A stretch of DNA of 64,000 nucleotides from Candidimonas sp. SYP-B2681 (GTDB lineage Bacteria > Pseudomonadota > Gammaproteobacteria > Burkholderiales > Burkholderiaceae_B). Within the stretch, counting starts at the first letter, position 1; each line of letters begins with the position of its first letter. This document shows positions 1 to 9,330 of the stretch, piece after piece. Location of the stretch: positions 310,001-374,000 of the forward strand of contig NZ_RYDV01000003.1 in NCBI RefSeq assembly GCF_003971065.1, read 5' to 3'. The notes beneath the pieces were generated by a model that was given only the letters and a program-made list of their open reading frames with translations, searched no databases and was not told where the DNA came from. A program made the translations under genes and the position numbers.

Positions 1-112
1 CATCCAAAAGTGGAAAACCCTCTGTTTTCGTCTACTTGCGAAGCAGAATGCATGTCAGGTGCCGCATGAAAGTATCACTTAAACGACACTATTACATTAG
101 GTAACGTAGTCA

Positions 113-124
113 ATTTGGCCAAAT
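113..124. promoter_or_regulatory. 12-bp perfect palindrome upstream of pldA
   Basis: ATTTGGCCAAAT is a perfect palindrome 43 bases before the phospholipase start codon. It could be an operator for pldA, but no regulator can be named. The rest of 1-166 shows no gene and no convincing sigma-70 promoter. Confidence 0.25.
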
Positions 125-166
125 GCTACAGTTTCCCGCCTGAGCCACAACACGATAAAGCAGCCG

Positions 167-1465
167 ATGCGCCCCTCTACCCCATTACGTAAACGACTTC
201 TTCACAGTATCGCTATGCTCGGCGCACTGTTGCTGGCAGGTCCCGCAACGGCGGCAATTACCTACAAACTTGACCGCCCCCAAGCACTTGCCGGTGAGGC
301 GATCAATATTATTGGTCTCTTGTTCAATGACGGCGACACGGCCATTAGCTGGACCGCTCCGAAAAGCCTGGTTCTGCAGTGGCGTAATCAAGATGGCAAA
401 GTGATACGCAGCCTCGCGCGTCTGACTACAAGCGGAGCCCAGGTCAACGTCCCGGTGAATAATTTTGTGAAATTCGCATGGCGCGCCGTGGTTCCAACCG
501 GCGTTAAGGGATTGCAAGCTGTCAATGTTGAAGGCGAACCTACGCTTCTGGCGTTGGACACGAGCCCCTTGGAAAACAGTCCGGTATCAGGAACCGTTGC
601 CGCCGGCCCCGTCATCGATGCGGGAGCAGGCCGCGGGCTTAGTGATCCAGCTCTTCCGGACAGCATCGTCGCCGCGACCGGAGCGTCTGTTACTGAAGGA
701 CCGCCGGTGAACACGCCGGAACGTCTGGTTGCCCCGCCTACCGCATTCGAGAATTTTCGAAGCGCCATCTCGCCCTATGAACCTATCTATTTCGATGTAG
801 GCAATAAAGGGGGGCGAAACGCACGCTATCAGGTTAGTTTCAAATATCGCCTATTTTCTCCCAACGATCCAGCCAACCCGGAATTCATAGACAACTTCTA
901 TTTTGGATACACACAAACGTCACTGTGGGATTTGAGCTCTGATTCGAATCCGTTCGTCGACACCTCGTTCAAACCCAGTCTTTTTTGGCGTAAAGATGCC
1001 CTCTGGCAGGCTCCGCAGAAAGATTGGTTTGTCGGGCTTGCCAGCGGTGTAGAGCATGAATCCAACGGGAAGAAAGAGGATGAATCACGGTCCCTGAATT
1101 TCGCTTACGTACAACCGGAATTCAACTACCGTTTCGATGGCGGAAGCACCCTTACTTTTGCCCCACGCATCAAAGCGTACTTCGAGAAGAACGAGAACCC
1201 GGACTATGCAGATTATGCTGGCTACGTAGACTGGAAACTGCGCTGGGCCCAGGATAACGGCCTTGTGTTGTCTGGTCTGTATCGTCACGGAAAGAGCGGA
1301 CGTAATACCAGCCAGTTAGAAGCCGCATGGCCATTGCGAAGAACCTTCCTGAATATGAATGGCTACTTTCATGTACAGTATTTTCAAGGTTATGGTCAAA
1401 CCTTGCTTAACTACAACCGCAAAAGCGACGGCCAGATTCGTATAGGAATTGCCTTGGTTCCCTAA
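167..1465 (+). CDS. pldA: Outer-membrane phospholipase A (OMPLA)
   Basis: Calcium-dependent acyl hydrolase of the outer membrane (phospholipase A1 family, PF02253) that degrades phospholipids misplaced in the outer leaflet. Residues 1-29 look like a signal peptide ending in ATAA. The C-terminal part, from about residue 195, is the beta-barrel domain, with the conserved FVDTSFKPSLF block near 263-273. The catalytic residues known from E. coli PldA are visible as H297 and S299 (EHESNG) and N311 (SLNF). The protein has 432 residues against about 289 in E. coli. The excess is a region of roughly 160 residues between signal peptide and barrel, whose end (130-190) is rich in Ala, Pro, Gly and Ser and may be a linker. 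The gene ends tail to tail with the LysR gene and overlaps it by 4 bp. The family call is firm; the role of the extra N-terminal region is unknown. Confidence 0.93.
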   Translation: MRPSTPLRKRLLHSIAMLGALLLAGPATAAITYKLDRPQALAGEAINIIGLLFNDGDTAISWTAPKSLVLQWRNQDGKVIRSLARLTTSGAQVNVPVNNFVKFAWRAVVPTGVKGLQAVNVEGEPTLLALDTSPLENSPVSGTVAAGPVIDAGAGRGLSDPALPDSIVAATGASVTEGPPVNTPERLVAPPTAFENFRSAISPYEPIYFDVGNKGGRNARYQVSFKYRLFSPNDPANPEFIDNFYFGYTQTSLWDLSSDSNPFVDTSFKPSLFWRKDALWQAPQKDWFVGLASGVEHESNGKKEDESRSLNFAYVQPEFNYRFDGGSTLTFAPRIKAYFEKNENPDYADYAGYVDWKLRWAQDNGLVLSGLYRHGKSGRNTSQLEAAWPLRRTFLNMNGYFHVQYFQGYGQTLLNYNRKSDGQIRIGIALVP

Positions 1466-2373
1466 CTATCGGTATCGCACGCGTGAATCAGGAACTGCCT
1501 GAATGTATCGACAAGGCCCACAGGCTCTTTCGATGCAGGCCATAATAAACCCACATCCATAGGCGCAACGGCATCGCTGATCGGGACCGCAACGATCTTC
1601 TTTCCCTCAAGCGACCAGGGCCTGTAGACTAAATCCGACAATATCGACACGCCAAAACCATAGGCGACCAAGCCTCGCAGAGCTTCCAGCGAGCTTGTTC
1701 GCATAGCCACCTTGAGCTTGGCGCCGGCAGCGCCCCAGTGGCGCATAGCGGCAACATCGGCATCGTCGACCGTCAGCAATATATAAGGACACTCTGCAAT
1801 TTCTTGCAGGCTAACGGCTGCTTTCCTGGCTAAAGCATGGTTGCTAGCCATCCAGACTCGACGTCGCGAGCGCACCAGTAAGTGCTGACCATAATGCCCG
1901 CCCGAATCGATATTCGACAATAACCCTATGCCCAAATCGATGGAATTATCCGCCAGCGCTTTCTCAAGAGCGCCCCTGTCCATATCGACCAGATCAATTT
2001 CTACCTGGGGAAAGCTCCGTTTGAATCGGCTGAGCAAGTCAGGCAAGAAATACCCCAACACAGTGTAGGTGGCCGCCACCCGTATGGTGCCCGTTGCCGT
2101 CTGGGGCAGCAAGCTCGCATGGCGCATAGCATCGTTCACCGAGTCCATCACATGCCGCGCATGGTGAAAAAAAACCTGACCTTCCGGAGTCAATACCACA
2201 CCATGCGGCAAGCGCTCGAACAGGCGCACCTTCAGTTGCTTTTCCAGGCTTTGCACTGCACTGGTAATCGCCGACTGAGACACATGCGCCGAAACTGCAG
2301 CAGTGGAAAACTGGCCGGAAGTTGCTGCGGCAATAAAATATCGGAACTGGCGCAGAGTGACTTCGCTCTTCAT
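1462..2373 (-). CDS. LysR-family transcriptional regulator
   Basis: DNA-binding regulator with the LysR layout: winged helix-turn-helix in residues about 4-62 (TLRQFRYFIAAA, then SQSAITSAVQSLEKQL) and a LysR substrate-binding domain from about 85 to the end, for a small-molecule effector. I chose ATG at 2373 (303 residues) because GGAA lies 6 bases upstream; a TTG at 2385 would add four residues but has no good ribosome site. The gene is divergent from the indolepyruvate ferredoxin oxidoreductase gene with a 98-bp shared upstream region, the usual arrangement for a LysR protein and its target. Regulation of that gene is therefore a reasonable inference, but neither the effector nor the sign of control can be read from the sequence. 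Confidence 0.93.
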   Translation of the reverse strand: MKSEVTLRQFRYFIAAATSGQFSTAAVSAHVSQSAITSAVQSLEKQLKVRLFERLPHGVVLTPEGQVFFHHARHVMDSVNDAMRHASLLPQTATGTIRVAATYTVLGYFLPDLLSRFKRSFPQVEIDLVDMDRGALEKALADNSIDLGIGLLSNIDSGGHYGQHLLVRSRRRVWMASNHALARKAAVSLQEIAECPYILLTVDDADVAAMRHWGAAGAKLKVAMRTSSLEALRGLVAYGFGVSILSDLVYRPWSLEGKKIVAVPISDAVAPMDVGLLWPASKEPVGLVDTFRQFLIHACDTDS

Positions 2374-2385
2374 TTGGTTTTCCAA
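2374..2385. promoter_or_regulatory. Candidate LysR operator in divergent intergenic region
   Basis: TTGGTTTTCCAA is an interrupted dyad (TTGG/CCAA) directly in front of the LysR start codon, inside the LysR/oxidoreductase intergenic space. LysR proteins often bind T-N11-A dyads in such regions. Position fits autoregulation; the match is short. Confidence 0.3.
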
Positions 2386-2471
2386 TAGCTGTTAACGGAA
2401 AATTTGATTTTACGATGGCAAACTTAGCTTCTACACTCGCCATACTAATTATTCCAATAGGAGACGGCCGA

Positions 2472-5400
2472 ATGAATGCTCCCCTTGATCAGTCGATGCT
2501 TTCGGCACATGCCAAGGCAACGCTCGACGATAAGTACACGCTGGAACACGGCCGTGCCTACATGAGCGGTACCCAGGCGCTCGTACGGCTGCCGATGCTG
2601 CAAAAGGCACGTGACGAACGAGCCGGTCTGAATACGGCGGGGTTTATTTCCGGCTATCGCGGCTCTCCCCTCGGTGCGCTCGACATGGCTCTGTGGAAAG
2701 CAAAAAAACACTTGAGCGACAAGGATATTGTCTTTCAACCCGGTCTTAACGAAGACTTGGCGGCAACATCCGTGTGGGGCACGCAGCAAGTCACCCTGTA
2801 TCCCGACGCTACCCGTGAAGGCGTCTTCGGCATGTGGTACGGCAAGGGGCCAGGCGTAGACCGTTCCATGGATGTATTCAAGCATGCAAATTCTGCAGGT
2901 ACCGCGCGACACGGCGGCGTACTGGTATTGGCAGGCGACGACCACGGAGCAAAATCGTCTACGGTGGCACACCAGTCCGAACACGCATTTCAGGCAGCAG
3001 GCATTCCGGTGCTGTACCCGTCAAACGTCCAGGAGTATCTGGACTATGGCTTGCACGGCTGGGCCATGAGCCGGTATTCAGGCCTATGGGTCGCCATGAA
3101 ATGCGTAACCGACGTCGTGGAGTCCACGGCTTCGGTGGAAATTGATCCAGACCGCGCGCGCATTATCATTCCTGAAGATTTCATGCTACCGCCCGAAGGT
3201 CTGAGCATACGATGGCCGGACCCGCCTTTGGTTCAGGAAGCGCGCTTGATCGACTATAAATGGTATGCAGCGTTGGCATACACACGCGCCAACAAGCTTA
3301 ATCGTGTGGTTATCGACTCGCCACGCGCACGCTTTGGCATCATGACGGCTGGAAAGGCCTATCTCGACACTCGACAGGCATTGGCCGATCTGGGTCTCGA
3401 CGCAGCCGCCTGTGCGCAAATCGGCATACGTTTGATAAAAATCGGCTGCGTGTGGCCATTGAACGCGCAAGATGCCCGCGAATTTGCTACAGGGCTCGAG
3501 GAGATCCTGGTCGTTGAAGAGAAACGCCAGATACTCGAATATGCCCTAAAAGAGGAACTGTACAACTGGCGCGACGACGTTCGCCCCCGGGTCTTCGGAA
3601 AGTTCGACGAAAAAGACAATGCAGGCGGTGAGTGGTCGGTACCCCGGGGCCAGTGGCTACTGCCTGCCCGCGCCGAACTGTCACCAGCCATGATCGCCCG
3701 CGCTATCGCGCGGCGACTGGAAAGAACCGACCTACCCAACGAGTTGCGCTCCAGAATCGCGGCCCGTATCGCCATCATCGATGCCAAAGAACGCGAAATG
3801 CTGCAGCCTGTGGCGACCACAGAGCGCAAGCCGTGGTTCTGCTCCGGGTGTCCACACAATACGTCGACCAATGTGCCCGAAGGCTCGCGCGCCCTTGCCG
3901 GTATTGGGTGCCATTACATGACGATCTGGATGGACCGGAAAACGGAAACTTTCAGCCATATGGGCGGTGAAGGCGCGGCATGGATAGGTCAGAAGTCCTT
4001 CACCAAAGAAAAGCATATTTTTGCCAACCTGGGCGATGGAACGTACTTTCATTCCGGAGTATTGGCAATCAGGGCCGCCATTGCCGCGAATGCCAACATT
4101 ACCTACAAGATTCTTTATAACGACGCGGTCGCCATGACGGGGGGGCAACCCGTAGACGGCGTGCTCAAGGTGACAGACGTCATCGCACAGGTCCATGCGG
4201 AAGGTGCCAAAAAAGTCGTGGTCGTGACCGACGAACCAGAAAAATACCGTGGCATGACACTGGTCGGCAATCCGCCTGTTTATCACCGCGACGAACTCGA
4301 CCGCGTACAGCGCGAGTTGCGCGAGATCGAGGGCACGACCGTATTGGTCTATGACCAGACCTGCGCCACCGAAAAGCGGCGCAGGCGCAAGCGCGGCACC
4401 TATCCCGACCCTGCGCGTCGGGCTTTTATCAATGACGCCGTTTGCGAAGGTTGCGGCGACTGTTCAGTCAAATCAAATTGTCTGTCGGTTGAGCCCCTGA
4501 ACACCGCTTCAGGAACCAAGCGGAAGATCAATCAATCATCATGTAATAAAGACTATTCCTGCGTAAATGGGTTCTGTCCCAGTTTTATCACCGCTGAAGG
4601 CGCACAACTTAAAAAGCCCCGCCCCAAAGCGGGCGACGCAGGCGGCATCGCCAATACCGGCTTGCCGCAACCGACCCTGCCCGCTATTGCTGGCGCTTAC
4701 GGCATACTCGTCACCGGTATAGGTGGTACTGGCGTCGTTACGATCGGCGGCCTGCTAGGTATGGCTGCCCATTTGGAAAATAAGGGCGTGACGGTACTCG
4801 ACATGGCGGGTCTGGCTCAGAAAGGCGGAGCGGTGCTAAGCCACGTGCAAATCGCACATCATCCTGACGATATTCACGCTACACGTATCGCAACAGGTGA
4901 AGCCGAACTGATTATCGGCTGCGATGCTATCGTTACGACCTCGCCGGAAGTCCTGTCCAGGGCTCATAAAAATGTCACTCACGCCGCTGTTAACAGCGCT
5001 CCTATTCCAACCGCCGATATTATTCACAATCGGAAGTGGCAGTTCCCCGAAGCGGCCGCTGCCCGAGACCTGACCACTGCCATCGGAACAGGGTGCGAGT
5101 TTCTGAATGCCAATGCGCTGGCCCTTAAGCTTCTAGGAGACGCCATTTATGCCAATCCATTGCTCTTGGGTTATTCATGGCAGAAAGGTTGGATACCTTT
5201 ATCGTACGAGAGCCTGGTGCGTGCAATCGAACTTAACGGCGTCACGATAGAGAAAAATCTGTCAGCATTTGAATGGGGCCGCGCTGCGGCCCATCACGGT
5301 GTGAGCATTGTTGCGCCAGATCTGGGCAAGAACGAATACGCCGCAGCGGTTATTGCCATGCCCGAAACGCTCGATAAGTTAATCGAACGCAACGCCAGAT

Positions 5401-6035
5401 GGCTGACCGAATATCAAGACGCCGATTACGCCAAGCATTACACCAATGCTATCGCCTTGATACGAGAGCGGGAGGCGGCGCTATCGATGCCTAAACCCTT
5501 GCGGCTGACTCCGGTTGTTGCAAGAAATCTGGCCAAACTGATGGCCTACAAAGACGAGTACGAAGTCGCCCGTTTGTATGTGGATCCGGTGTTCACCGAA
5601 AAACTACGTGAACAGTTCGAAGGCGAACCAGGACGCGATTATCAACTTAACTTTCACTTGGCACCGCCACTATTTGCAAAACGGAACGAACAGGGCGAGT
5701 TAGTGAAGAAAAAATTTGGTCCGTGGATGATGACCGTCTTCAAGCTGCTTGCGCGAATGAAAGGATTGCGCGGAACCGCGCTGGATATGTTCGGAAAAAC
5801 CCGAGAAAGACAACAGGAGCGCGAGCTGGTTGTCGAATACTTTCAACTTGTCAAGGAATTGACCGAAACCGTGACCGCAAAAAACCTCGCCATGGCGCTG
5901 GAGTTGGCAAACCTCCCCGACGACATTCGTGGCTTCGGCCACGTAAAGGAAAAAAGTATGCTGGCGGCAAAGGCAAAACGCAGCGCCCTGCTGGACAGCT
6001 ATCGGCAGGCAGCTATTTTGGGGAGGGTCGCCTGA
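2472..6035 (+). CDS. Indolepyruvate ferredoxin oxidoreductase, fused alpha-beta type
   Basis: Thiamine-diphosphate and iron-sulfur enzyme that oxidatively decarboxylates aryl or branched 2-oxo acids (indolepyruvate class) to acyl-CoA, passing electrons to ferredoxin. In many proteobacteria the archaeal IorA and IorB subunits are fused into one chain of about 1150-1190 residues, as here (1187). In order: N-terminal pyrimidine-binding domain; cysteine motif CSGCPHN near residue 456; TPP-binding region with MGGEGAAW near 497; ferredoxin-like cysteines CEGCGDC near 657 and a second cysteine group ending FCPSF near 700; IorB-like gamma domain starting at GIGGTGVVTIGG near 750. I start at ATG 2472, which has AGGAGA about 8 bases upstream; an earlier in-frame ATG at 2415 lacks a ribosome site. 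It is divergent from a LysR regulator. A role in aromatic or branched amino acid breakdown is likely; the substrate is not proven by sequence. Confidence 0.94.
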   Translation: MNAPLDQSMLSAHAKATLDDKYTLEHGRAYMSGTQALVRLPMLQKARDERAGLNTAGFISGYRGSPLGALDMALWKAKKHLSDKDIVFQPGLNEDLAATSVWGTQQVTLYPDATREGVFGMWYGKGPGVDRSMDVFKHANSAGTARHGGVLVLAGDDHGAKSSTVAHQSEHAFQAAGIPVLYPSNVQEYLDYGLHGWAMSRYSGLWVAMKCVTDVVESTASVEIDPDRARIIIPEDFMLPPEGLSIRWPDPPLVQEARLIDYKWYAALAYTRANKLNRVVIDSPRARFGIMTAGKAYLDTRQALADLGLDAAACAQIGIRLIKIGCVWPLNAQDAREFATGLEEILVVEEKRQILEYALKEELYNWRDDVRPRVFGKFDEKDNAGGEWSVPRGQWLLPARAELSPAMIARAIARRLERTDLPNELRSRIAARIAIIDAKEREMLQPVATTERKPWFCSGCPHNTSTNVPEGSRALAGIGCHYMTIWMDRKTETFSHMGGEGAAWIGQKSFTKEKHIFANLGDGTYFHSGVLAIRAAIAANANITYKILYNDAVAMTGGQPVDGVLKVTDVIAQVHAEGAKKVVVVTDEPEKYRGMTLVGNPPVYHRDELDRVQRELREIEGTTVLVYDQTCATEKRRRRKRGTYPDPARRAFINDAVCEGCGDCSVKSNCLSVEPLNTASGTKRKINQSSCNKDYSCVNGFCPSFITAEGAQLKKPRPKAGDAGGIANTGLPQPTLPAIAGAYGILVTGIGGTGVVTIGGLLGMAAHLENKGVTVLDMAGLAQKGGAVLSHVQIAHHPDDIHATRIATGEAELIIGCDAIVTTSPEVLSRAHKNVTHAAVNSAPIPTADIIHNRKWQFPEAAAARDLTTAIGTGCEFLNANALALKLLGDAIYANPLLLGYSWQKGWIPLSYESLVRAIELNGVTIEKNLSAFEWGRAAAHHGVSIVAPDLGKNEYAAAVIAMPETLDKLIERNARWLTEYQDADYAKHYTNAIALIREREAALSMPKPLRLTPVVARNLAKLMAYKDEYEVARLYVDPVFTEKLREQFEGEPGRDYQLNFHLAPPLFAKRNEQGELVKKKFGPWMMTVFKLLARMKGLRGTALDMFGKTRERQQERELVVEYFQLVKELTETVTAKNLAMALELANLPDDIRGFGHVKEKSMLAAKAKRSALLDSYRQAAILGRVA

Positions 6036-6124
6036 CTGTTGGCAAACGCGCTCAAGTCGGCCATGCCCATAGTGTTGTGAACCGCGACCCGGCACCGCAC
6101 GGCGAGCATGCGAAGCGACGCGCC

Positions 6125-6143
6125 GCGGCGGCTACCCCGCCGC
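6125..6143. terminator. GC-rich hairpin between convergent genes
   Basis: GCGGCGG and CCGCCGC form a 7-bp stem with a short loop, in the 146-bp space between the ends of the oxidoreductase and the convergent stress-protein gene. There is no T-run on either side, so it may be only part of a Rho-dependent end. Confidence 0.35.
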
Positions 6144-6181
6144 AGCCCCGCCAACCTGCCCTGTGAACCCGCCTGCGAATG

Positions 6182-6601
6182 TCAAACCAGCAACACGGGG
6201 CAGTGTGCATGGGCAAGTACACGACCGGAGACCGACCCGATGATGGCATCGAGCACGGGCCTACGGTGGTGCGAGCCCATCACGATGGCCATTGCGTCAA
6301 CCTTACGGGCATACTCGATAATGCGGTCTGGCGTATGCCCGACCAGTCCGTGGCATTCGACGGCAATCTCGCCCTGGCGCAAAATGTTGGTCACTGAGAT
6401 CATGGCCTTTTCATTTTGTTCTCGATGCCAGGCCTCGATATCATCACGGTTCACGAAAGTCTGGATGTCGCCGCTAACGCCCGGCTCACAATGAACCACA
6501 TGCACGGTGAAATCACGGTTCAGCAAAGGACTCTCGACCAGATATCGCGCCGCCGCATCGCTGCGCGCGGACCCGTCGGTCGCAAGTACGATATTGTTCA
6601 T
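6182..6601 (-). CDS. Universal stress protein (UspA family)
   Basis: Single-domain Usp protein of 139 residues, the usual length. It starts with the nucleotide-fold strand NIVLATDGS and ends with strand CPVLLV. Usp proteins are cytoplasmic, often nucleotide-binding, and rise under starvation and stress. The ATP-binding signature G-2x-G-9x-G(S/T) is present as GSHH, nine residues, then GS: the second glycine is replaced by histidine, so ATP binding is uncertain. ATG at 6601 is preceded by AAGGAG at good spacing; an upstream frame to 6664 only overlaps the next gene. The start lies just past the stop of the Alx/TerC gene on the same strand, so the two are probably co-transcribed. Confidence 0.92.
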   Translation of the reverse strand: MNNIVLATDGSARSDAAARYLVESPLLNRDFTVHVVHCEPGVSGDIQTFVNRDDIEAWHREQNEKAMISVTNILRQGEIAVECHGLVGHTPDRIIEYARKVDAMAIVMGSHHRRPVLDAIIGSVSGRVLAHAHCPVLLV

Positions 6602-6602
6602 A

Positions 6603-7628
6603 TCATGGTCTCCTTTTTGACTCTGCAGACTTTCGATTCGCGATGCGTGTGCTGTGATCTGCATCGCGGGTAGATGCCCGTCGGGACAGAGATAAACTGG
6701 CGCCGATGGACGCCAGCAAAATCATGGCAACAACCCCGAGCGACCAGTGCACAGGGACGTGGACCCATGGCGCCATCAGCATCTTGCCGCCGATAGTAAT
6801 CAGTATGATCGCCAAACCGTACTTCAGGTAGCGAAATCGCTCTGCCATATTGGCCAATAGAAAGTACAAGGCCCGCAACCCCATAATCGCGAAAATATTC
6901 GAAGTAAAGACGACGAATGGGTCCATTGTTACAGCGAAGATAGCAGGAATGCTGTCCACGGCGAACACCAGGTCAGTGGCTTCCACCAGCAGCAGCACGC
7001 CGAACATCGGCGTGGCATACACCAGCCCATTCATGCGTACAAAAAACGATTCCCCTTGATAGTCCTTGGTCATTCGCATGGTTTTGCGCATCAGGCGAAC
7101 AATTGGGTTGCGAGCGAGATCCGGCGCATGTTCTGCCATGACCAACATTCGGATGCCAGTGATAACCAGGAACAGGCCAAACACATAGAAGAGCCATACA
7201 AATTTCGATATTAGCCACACGCCAGTGAGGATCATCATGATTCGCATCACAATAGCGCCGAGCACGCCGAACAGCAATACGCGGCGCTGAAATTCGGGAG
7301 AAACCGCGAAGTAGCTGAAAATCATCGAGAACACGAACATATTGTCCACAGACAACGACAGTTCAATCAAATATCCCGTAAAAAATTCCAGCGTCTTGCT
7401 ATTGGCGACGATCCGGTCGGAGGTTTCGTTCAGGTACCACCACTGGACAATGCCAAACATCGTGGCGAGCGTGGCCCAGGCGAGCGCCCAACTCAGGGCC
7501 TCCCGTGACGATACCCGGTGTGACTGCTTACCGCCCAGGACGAATAGGTCCAGCGCAAGAACCGCCAGTACGAACGAGACAAAACCGGCCCACATTGGCA
7601 AGGTAGCAAAGGTTTCGACTCCATGCAT
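6603..7628 (-). CDS. alx: TerC/Alx-family integral membrane protein
   Basis: Multi-pass inner-membrane protein of 341 residues closely resembling E. coli Alx throughout. Shared blocks include FLTGYLIE-like FFTGYLIELSLSVDN and the second acidic helix FAVDSIPAIFAVT. Alx-type TerC proteins are linked to manganese export and alkaline pH response; the paired acidic motifs in the membrane are the presumed ion-binding sites. About eight or nine hydrophobic segments are visible. The C-terminal tail of about 30 residues is polar and basic (RRASTRDADHSTR) and extends beyond E. coli Alx. The Usp gene follows with a 1-base gap, and livF lies 173 bp upstream on the same strand. I looked for the manganese riboswitch that precedes alx in E. 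coli and did not recognise it. Confidence 0.9.
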   Translation of the reverse strand: MHGVETFATLPMWAGFVSFVLAVLALDLFVLGGKQSHRVSSREALSWALAWATLATMFGIVQWWYLNETSDRIVANSKTLEFFTGYLIELSLSVDNMFVFSMIFSYFAVSPEFQRRVLLFGVLGAIVMRIMMILTGVWLISKFVWLFYVFGLFLVITGIRMLVMAEHAPDLARNPIVRLMRKTMRMTKDYQGESFFVRMNGLVYATPMFGVLLLVEATDLVFAVDSIPAIFAVTMDPFVVFTSNIFAIMGLRALYFLLANMAERFRYLKYGLAIILITIGGKMLMAPWVHVPVHWSLGVVAMILLASIGASLSLSRRASTRDADHSTRIANRKSAESKRRP

Positions 7629-7749
7629 GAGGTATTCCTCACGTAGTTGCGAACGCTTATGGATAGTCTACGATGTATGCCATTACCACCGAACGTCGAC
7701 TTCAGCATCCCGCCGTTCTCGCGGTCAGCAAAATCGCACAAGAGCAAAT

Positions 7750-7771
7750 GTTCGGTGCGCACACCGCGAAC
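7750..7771 (-). other. Stem-loop in the livF-alx interval
   Basis: GTTC-GGTG and CACC-GAAC pair around a 4-base loop with a 2-base bulge in the 173-bp interval between livF and alx. No T-run follows on the minus strand, so it is not an obvious terminator; it may be part of an alx leader or a livF 3' end. Confidence 0.3.
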
Positions 7772-7801
7772 CGATGCCTGACCGCTAAAAAGCCATTCCG
7801 C

Positions 7802-8560
7802 CTACAGTGCCAGGTACGATCTTCTGACCTCTTCATTTTCCGCCAAATCCTGCATAGACCCTGTATACCGAATGGCGCCTTTCTCGAGCACATAGGCGCG
7901 ATCTGACACCAGACGGGCGAAATGGATGTTCTGTTCAGACAACAGCACACTGGCGCCGCGTTCTTTCAACGCGAGAATCATCAAGACCATCTGCTCGACG
8001 ACAAGTGGGGCAACCCCCTCGGACGGCTCGTCCAGCAACACAAGAAACGGATTACCCATCAGCGTTCTTGCCACGGTCAGCATTTGCTGTTCGCCCCCGC
8101 TCATGGAGCCGGCAAGACGATTTTGCATCGGCGCCAAATTCGGAAACAGCTCGTAAATCGATTCGATCGTCCAGTTCAGGCCGACCCCACCATCAGGCCA
8201 GCTTCTGGGCATTTGGCGACCGGTCATCAGGTTTTCCTTGACAGTAAGCTCGGTGAAGACTCGGCGATCTTCCGGCACATAGCCCAAACCCAGGCGCGCC
8301 ACCTCGTAAGACTGTTTTCCTTCGAGAGCATGCCCCAAGAAATGAACCTGGCCATTGCGCTTTAGCATGAGGTTCATAATGGATTTCAGTGTCGTGGATT
8401 TTCCCGCACCATTGCGCCCCATTAGCGCCACAACCTCACCTCGGCCGACATGCAGGTCGATGTCATGCAGGATATGCGCGGCGCCATACCAGGCGTTCAG
8501 ATCGGTTACCTTCAATAAGGGAACAGACACGATCGAATTGTGATTCGGAGGCATGATCAT
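7802..8560 (-). CDS. livF: Liv-type ABC transporter ATPase (LivF-like), cluster 1
   Basis: Second ATPase of a branched-chain-amino-acid-family (HAAT) importer, energising uptake at the inner membrane. It carries Walker [10 protein letters not shown], signature MSGGEQQM, Walker B LVLLDEPSEG and the switch histidine region SEQNIHFA. At about 252 residues it is slightly longer than typical LivF (about 235) because of an N-terminal tail. ATG at 8560 overlaps the livG stop as ATGA; a second in-frame ATG at 8554 has better spacing from GGAGG and may be the true start. It is the last transport gene of the cluster 1 operon. LivF-like assignment rests on the signature and order after LivG; the solute is unknown. 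Confidence 0.93.
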   Translation of the reverse strand: MIMPPNHNSIVSVPLLKVTDLNAWYGAAHILHDIDLHVGRGEVVALMGRNGAGKSTTLKSIMNLMLKRNGQVHFLGHALEGKQSYEVARLGLGYVPEDRRVFTELTVKENLMTGRQMPRSWPDGGVGLNWTIESIYELFPNLAPMQNRLAGSMSGGEQQMLTVARTLMGNPFLVLLDEPSEGVAPLVVEQMVLMILALKERGASVLLSEQNIHFARLVSDRAYVLEKGAIRYTGSMQDLAENEEVRRSYLAL

Positions 8561-9330
8561 GCCCCTCCGGCAGTCTGGGTTTCAAATGTCCTGCCGCTTC
8601 CGAAATAAACTTCCTGGACCTTAGGATGAAGCCGTATATGTTCGCCGTTGCCTTCAGCGATAAGCTGCCCGCGCGCCAGCACAATAATGCGATCGGCATA
8701 AGCAAAAACCACGTCCATGCTGTGCTCGGTAAATAAGACTGCCATATTCCGTTCCAGCACCATTTTCTTTACTAACGCCACCAATGCATTGCGTTCCGCG
8801 GGGGCCATCCCGGCCGTGGGCTCATCCATTAACAGAAGCTGCGGTTTCCCGGCCAGCCCCATTGCCAACTCTACCCGTTTCACATCCCCATAGGCCAATT
8901 CACTGCAGGGTCGGTCAGCCTGCGCTTGCATGCCGACCTGTTCCAGAAGCTGCAGCGCTTCGTCCTTGAATCGGCGATATGCAGGACGCCAGAAAGAATA
9001 AACATTGTGATGATGGGACAGCAAAGCCATCTGGATATTTTCCACGACCGTAAGAGATGCAAAGGTAGCGGCGATCTGAAACGTCCTTCCTACTCCCAAA
9101 TGGGCGATACGACGCGAAGCCATACCCAATAATTCGGTGCCGTTGAACATCACTGAACCCGAGCTTGCAGGCAATTGTCCGCCGACCATATTGAAAGTCG
9201 TCGACTTCCCGGCACCATTGGGACCGATAAGGGCCAACAATTCGCCGGCCTGCAGATCGAAACTTACATTGTCGACGGCCGTATTGCCGCCAAATCGCTT
9301 GGTCAAATTACGCACTGACAGCAAACTCAT
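8557..9330 (-). CDS. livG: Liv-type ABC transporter ATPase (LivG-like), cluster 1
   Basis: First ATPase of the cluster 1 importer, 257 residues from ATG 9330. Walker A GPNGAGKST, signature LAYGDVKRVE (a LivG variant of LSGGQ), Walker B LLLMDEPTAG and the LivG-type ending FTEHSMDVVF are all visible. The start overlaps the stop of the fused permease gene (ATGA) and the end overlaps livF, so translation of the three is probably coupled. A longer frame to 9435 runs into the permease gene and is not supported. LivG and LivF form the heterodimeric motor below the LivH-LivM permease. Confidence 0.93.
   Translation of the reverse strand: MSLLSVRNLTKRFGGNTAVDNVSFDLQAGELLALIGPNGAGKSTTFNMVGGQLPASSGSVMFNGTELLGMASRRIAHLGVGRTFQIAATFASLTVVENIQMALLSHHHNVYSFWRPAYRRFKDEALQLLEQVGMQAQADRPCSELAYGDVKRVELAMGLAGKPQLLLMDEPTAGMAPAERNALVALVKKMVLERNMAVLFTEHSMDVVFAYADRIIVLARGQLIAEGNGEHIRLHPKVQEVYFGSGRTFETQTAGGA

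Noticed and set aside
7629-7801. Manganese (yybP-ykoY) riboswitch upstream of alx
   Set aside because: The conserved loops of that riboswitch are not visible on the minus strand; only an imperfect hairpin is present.
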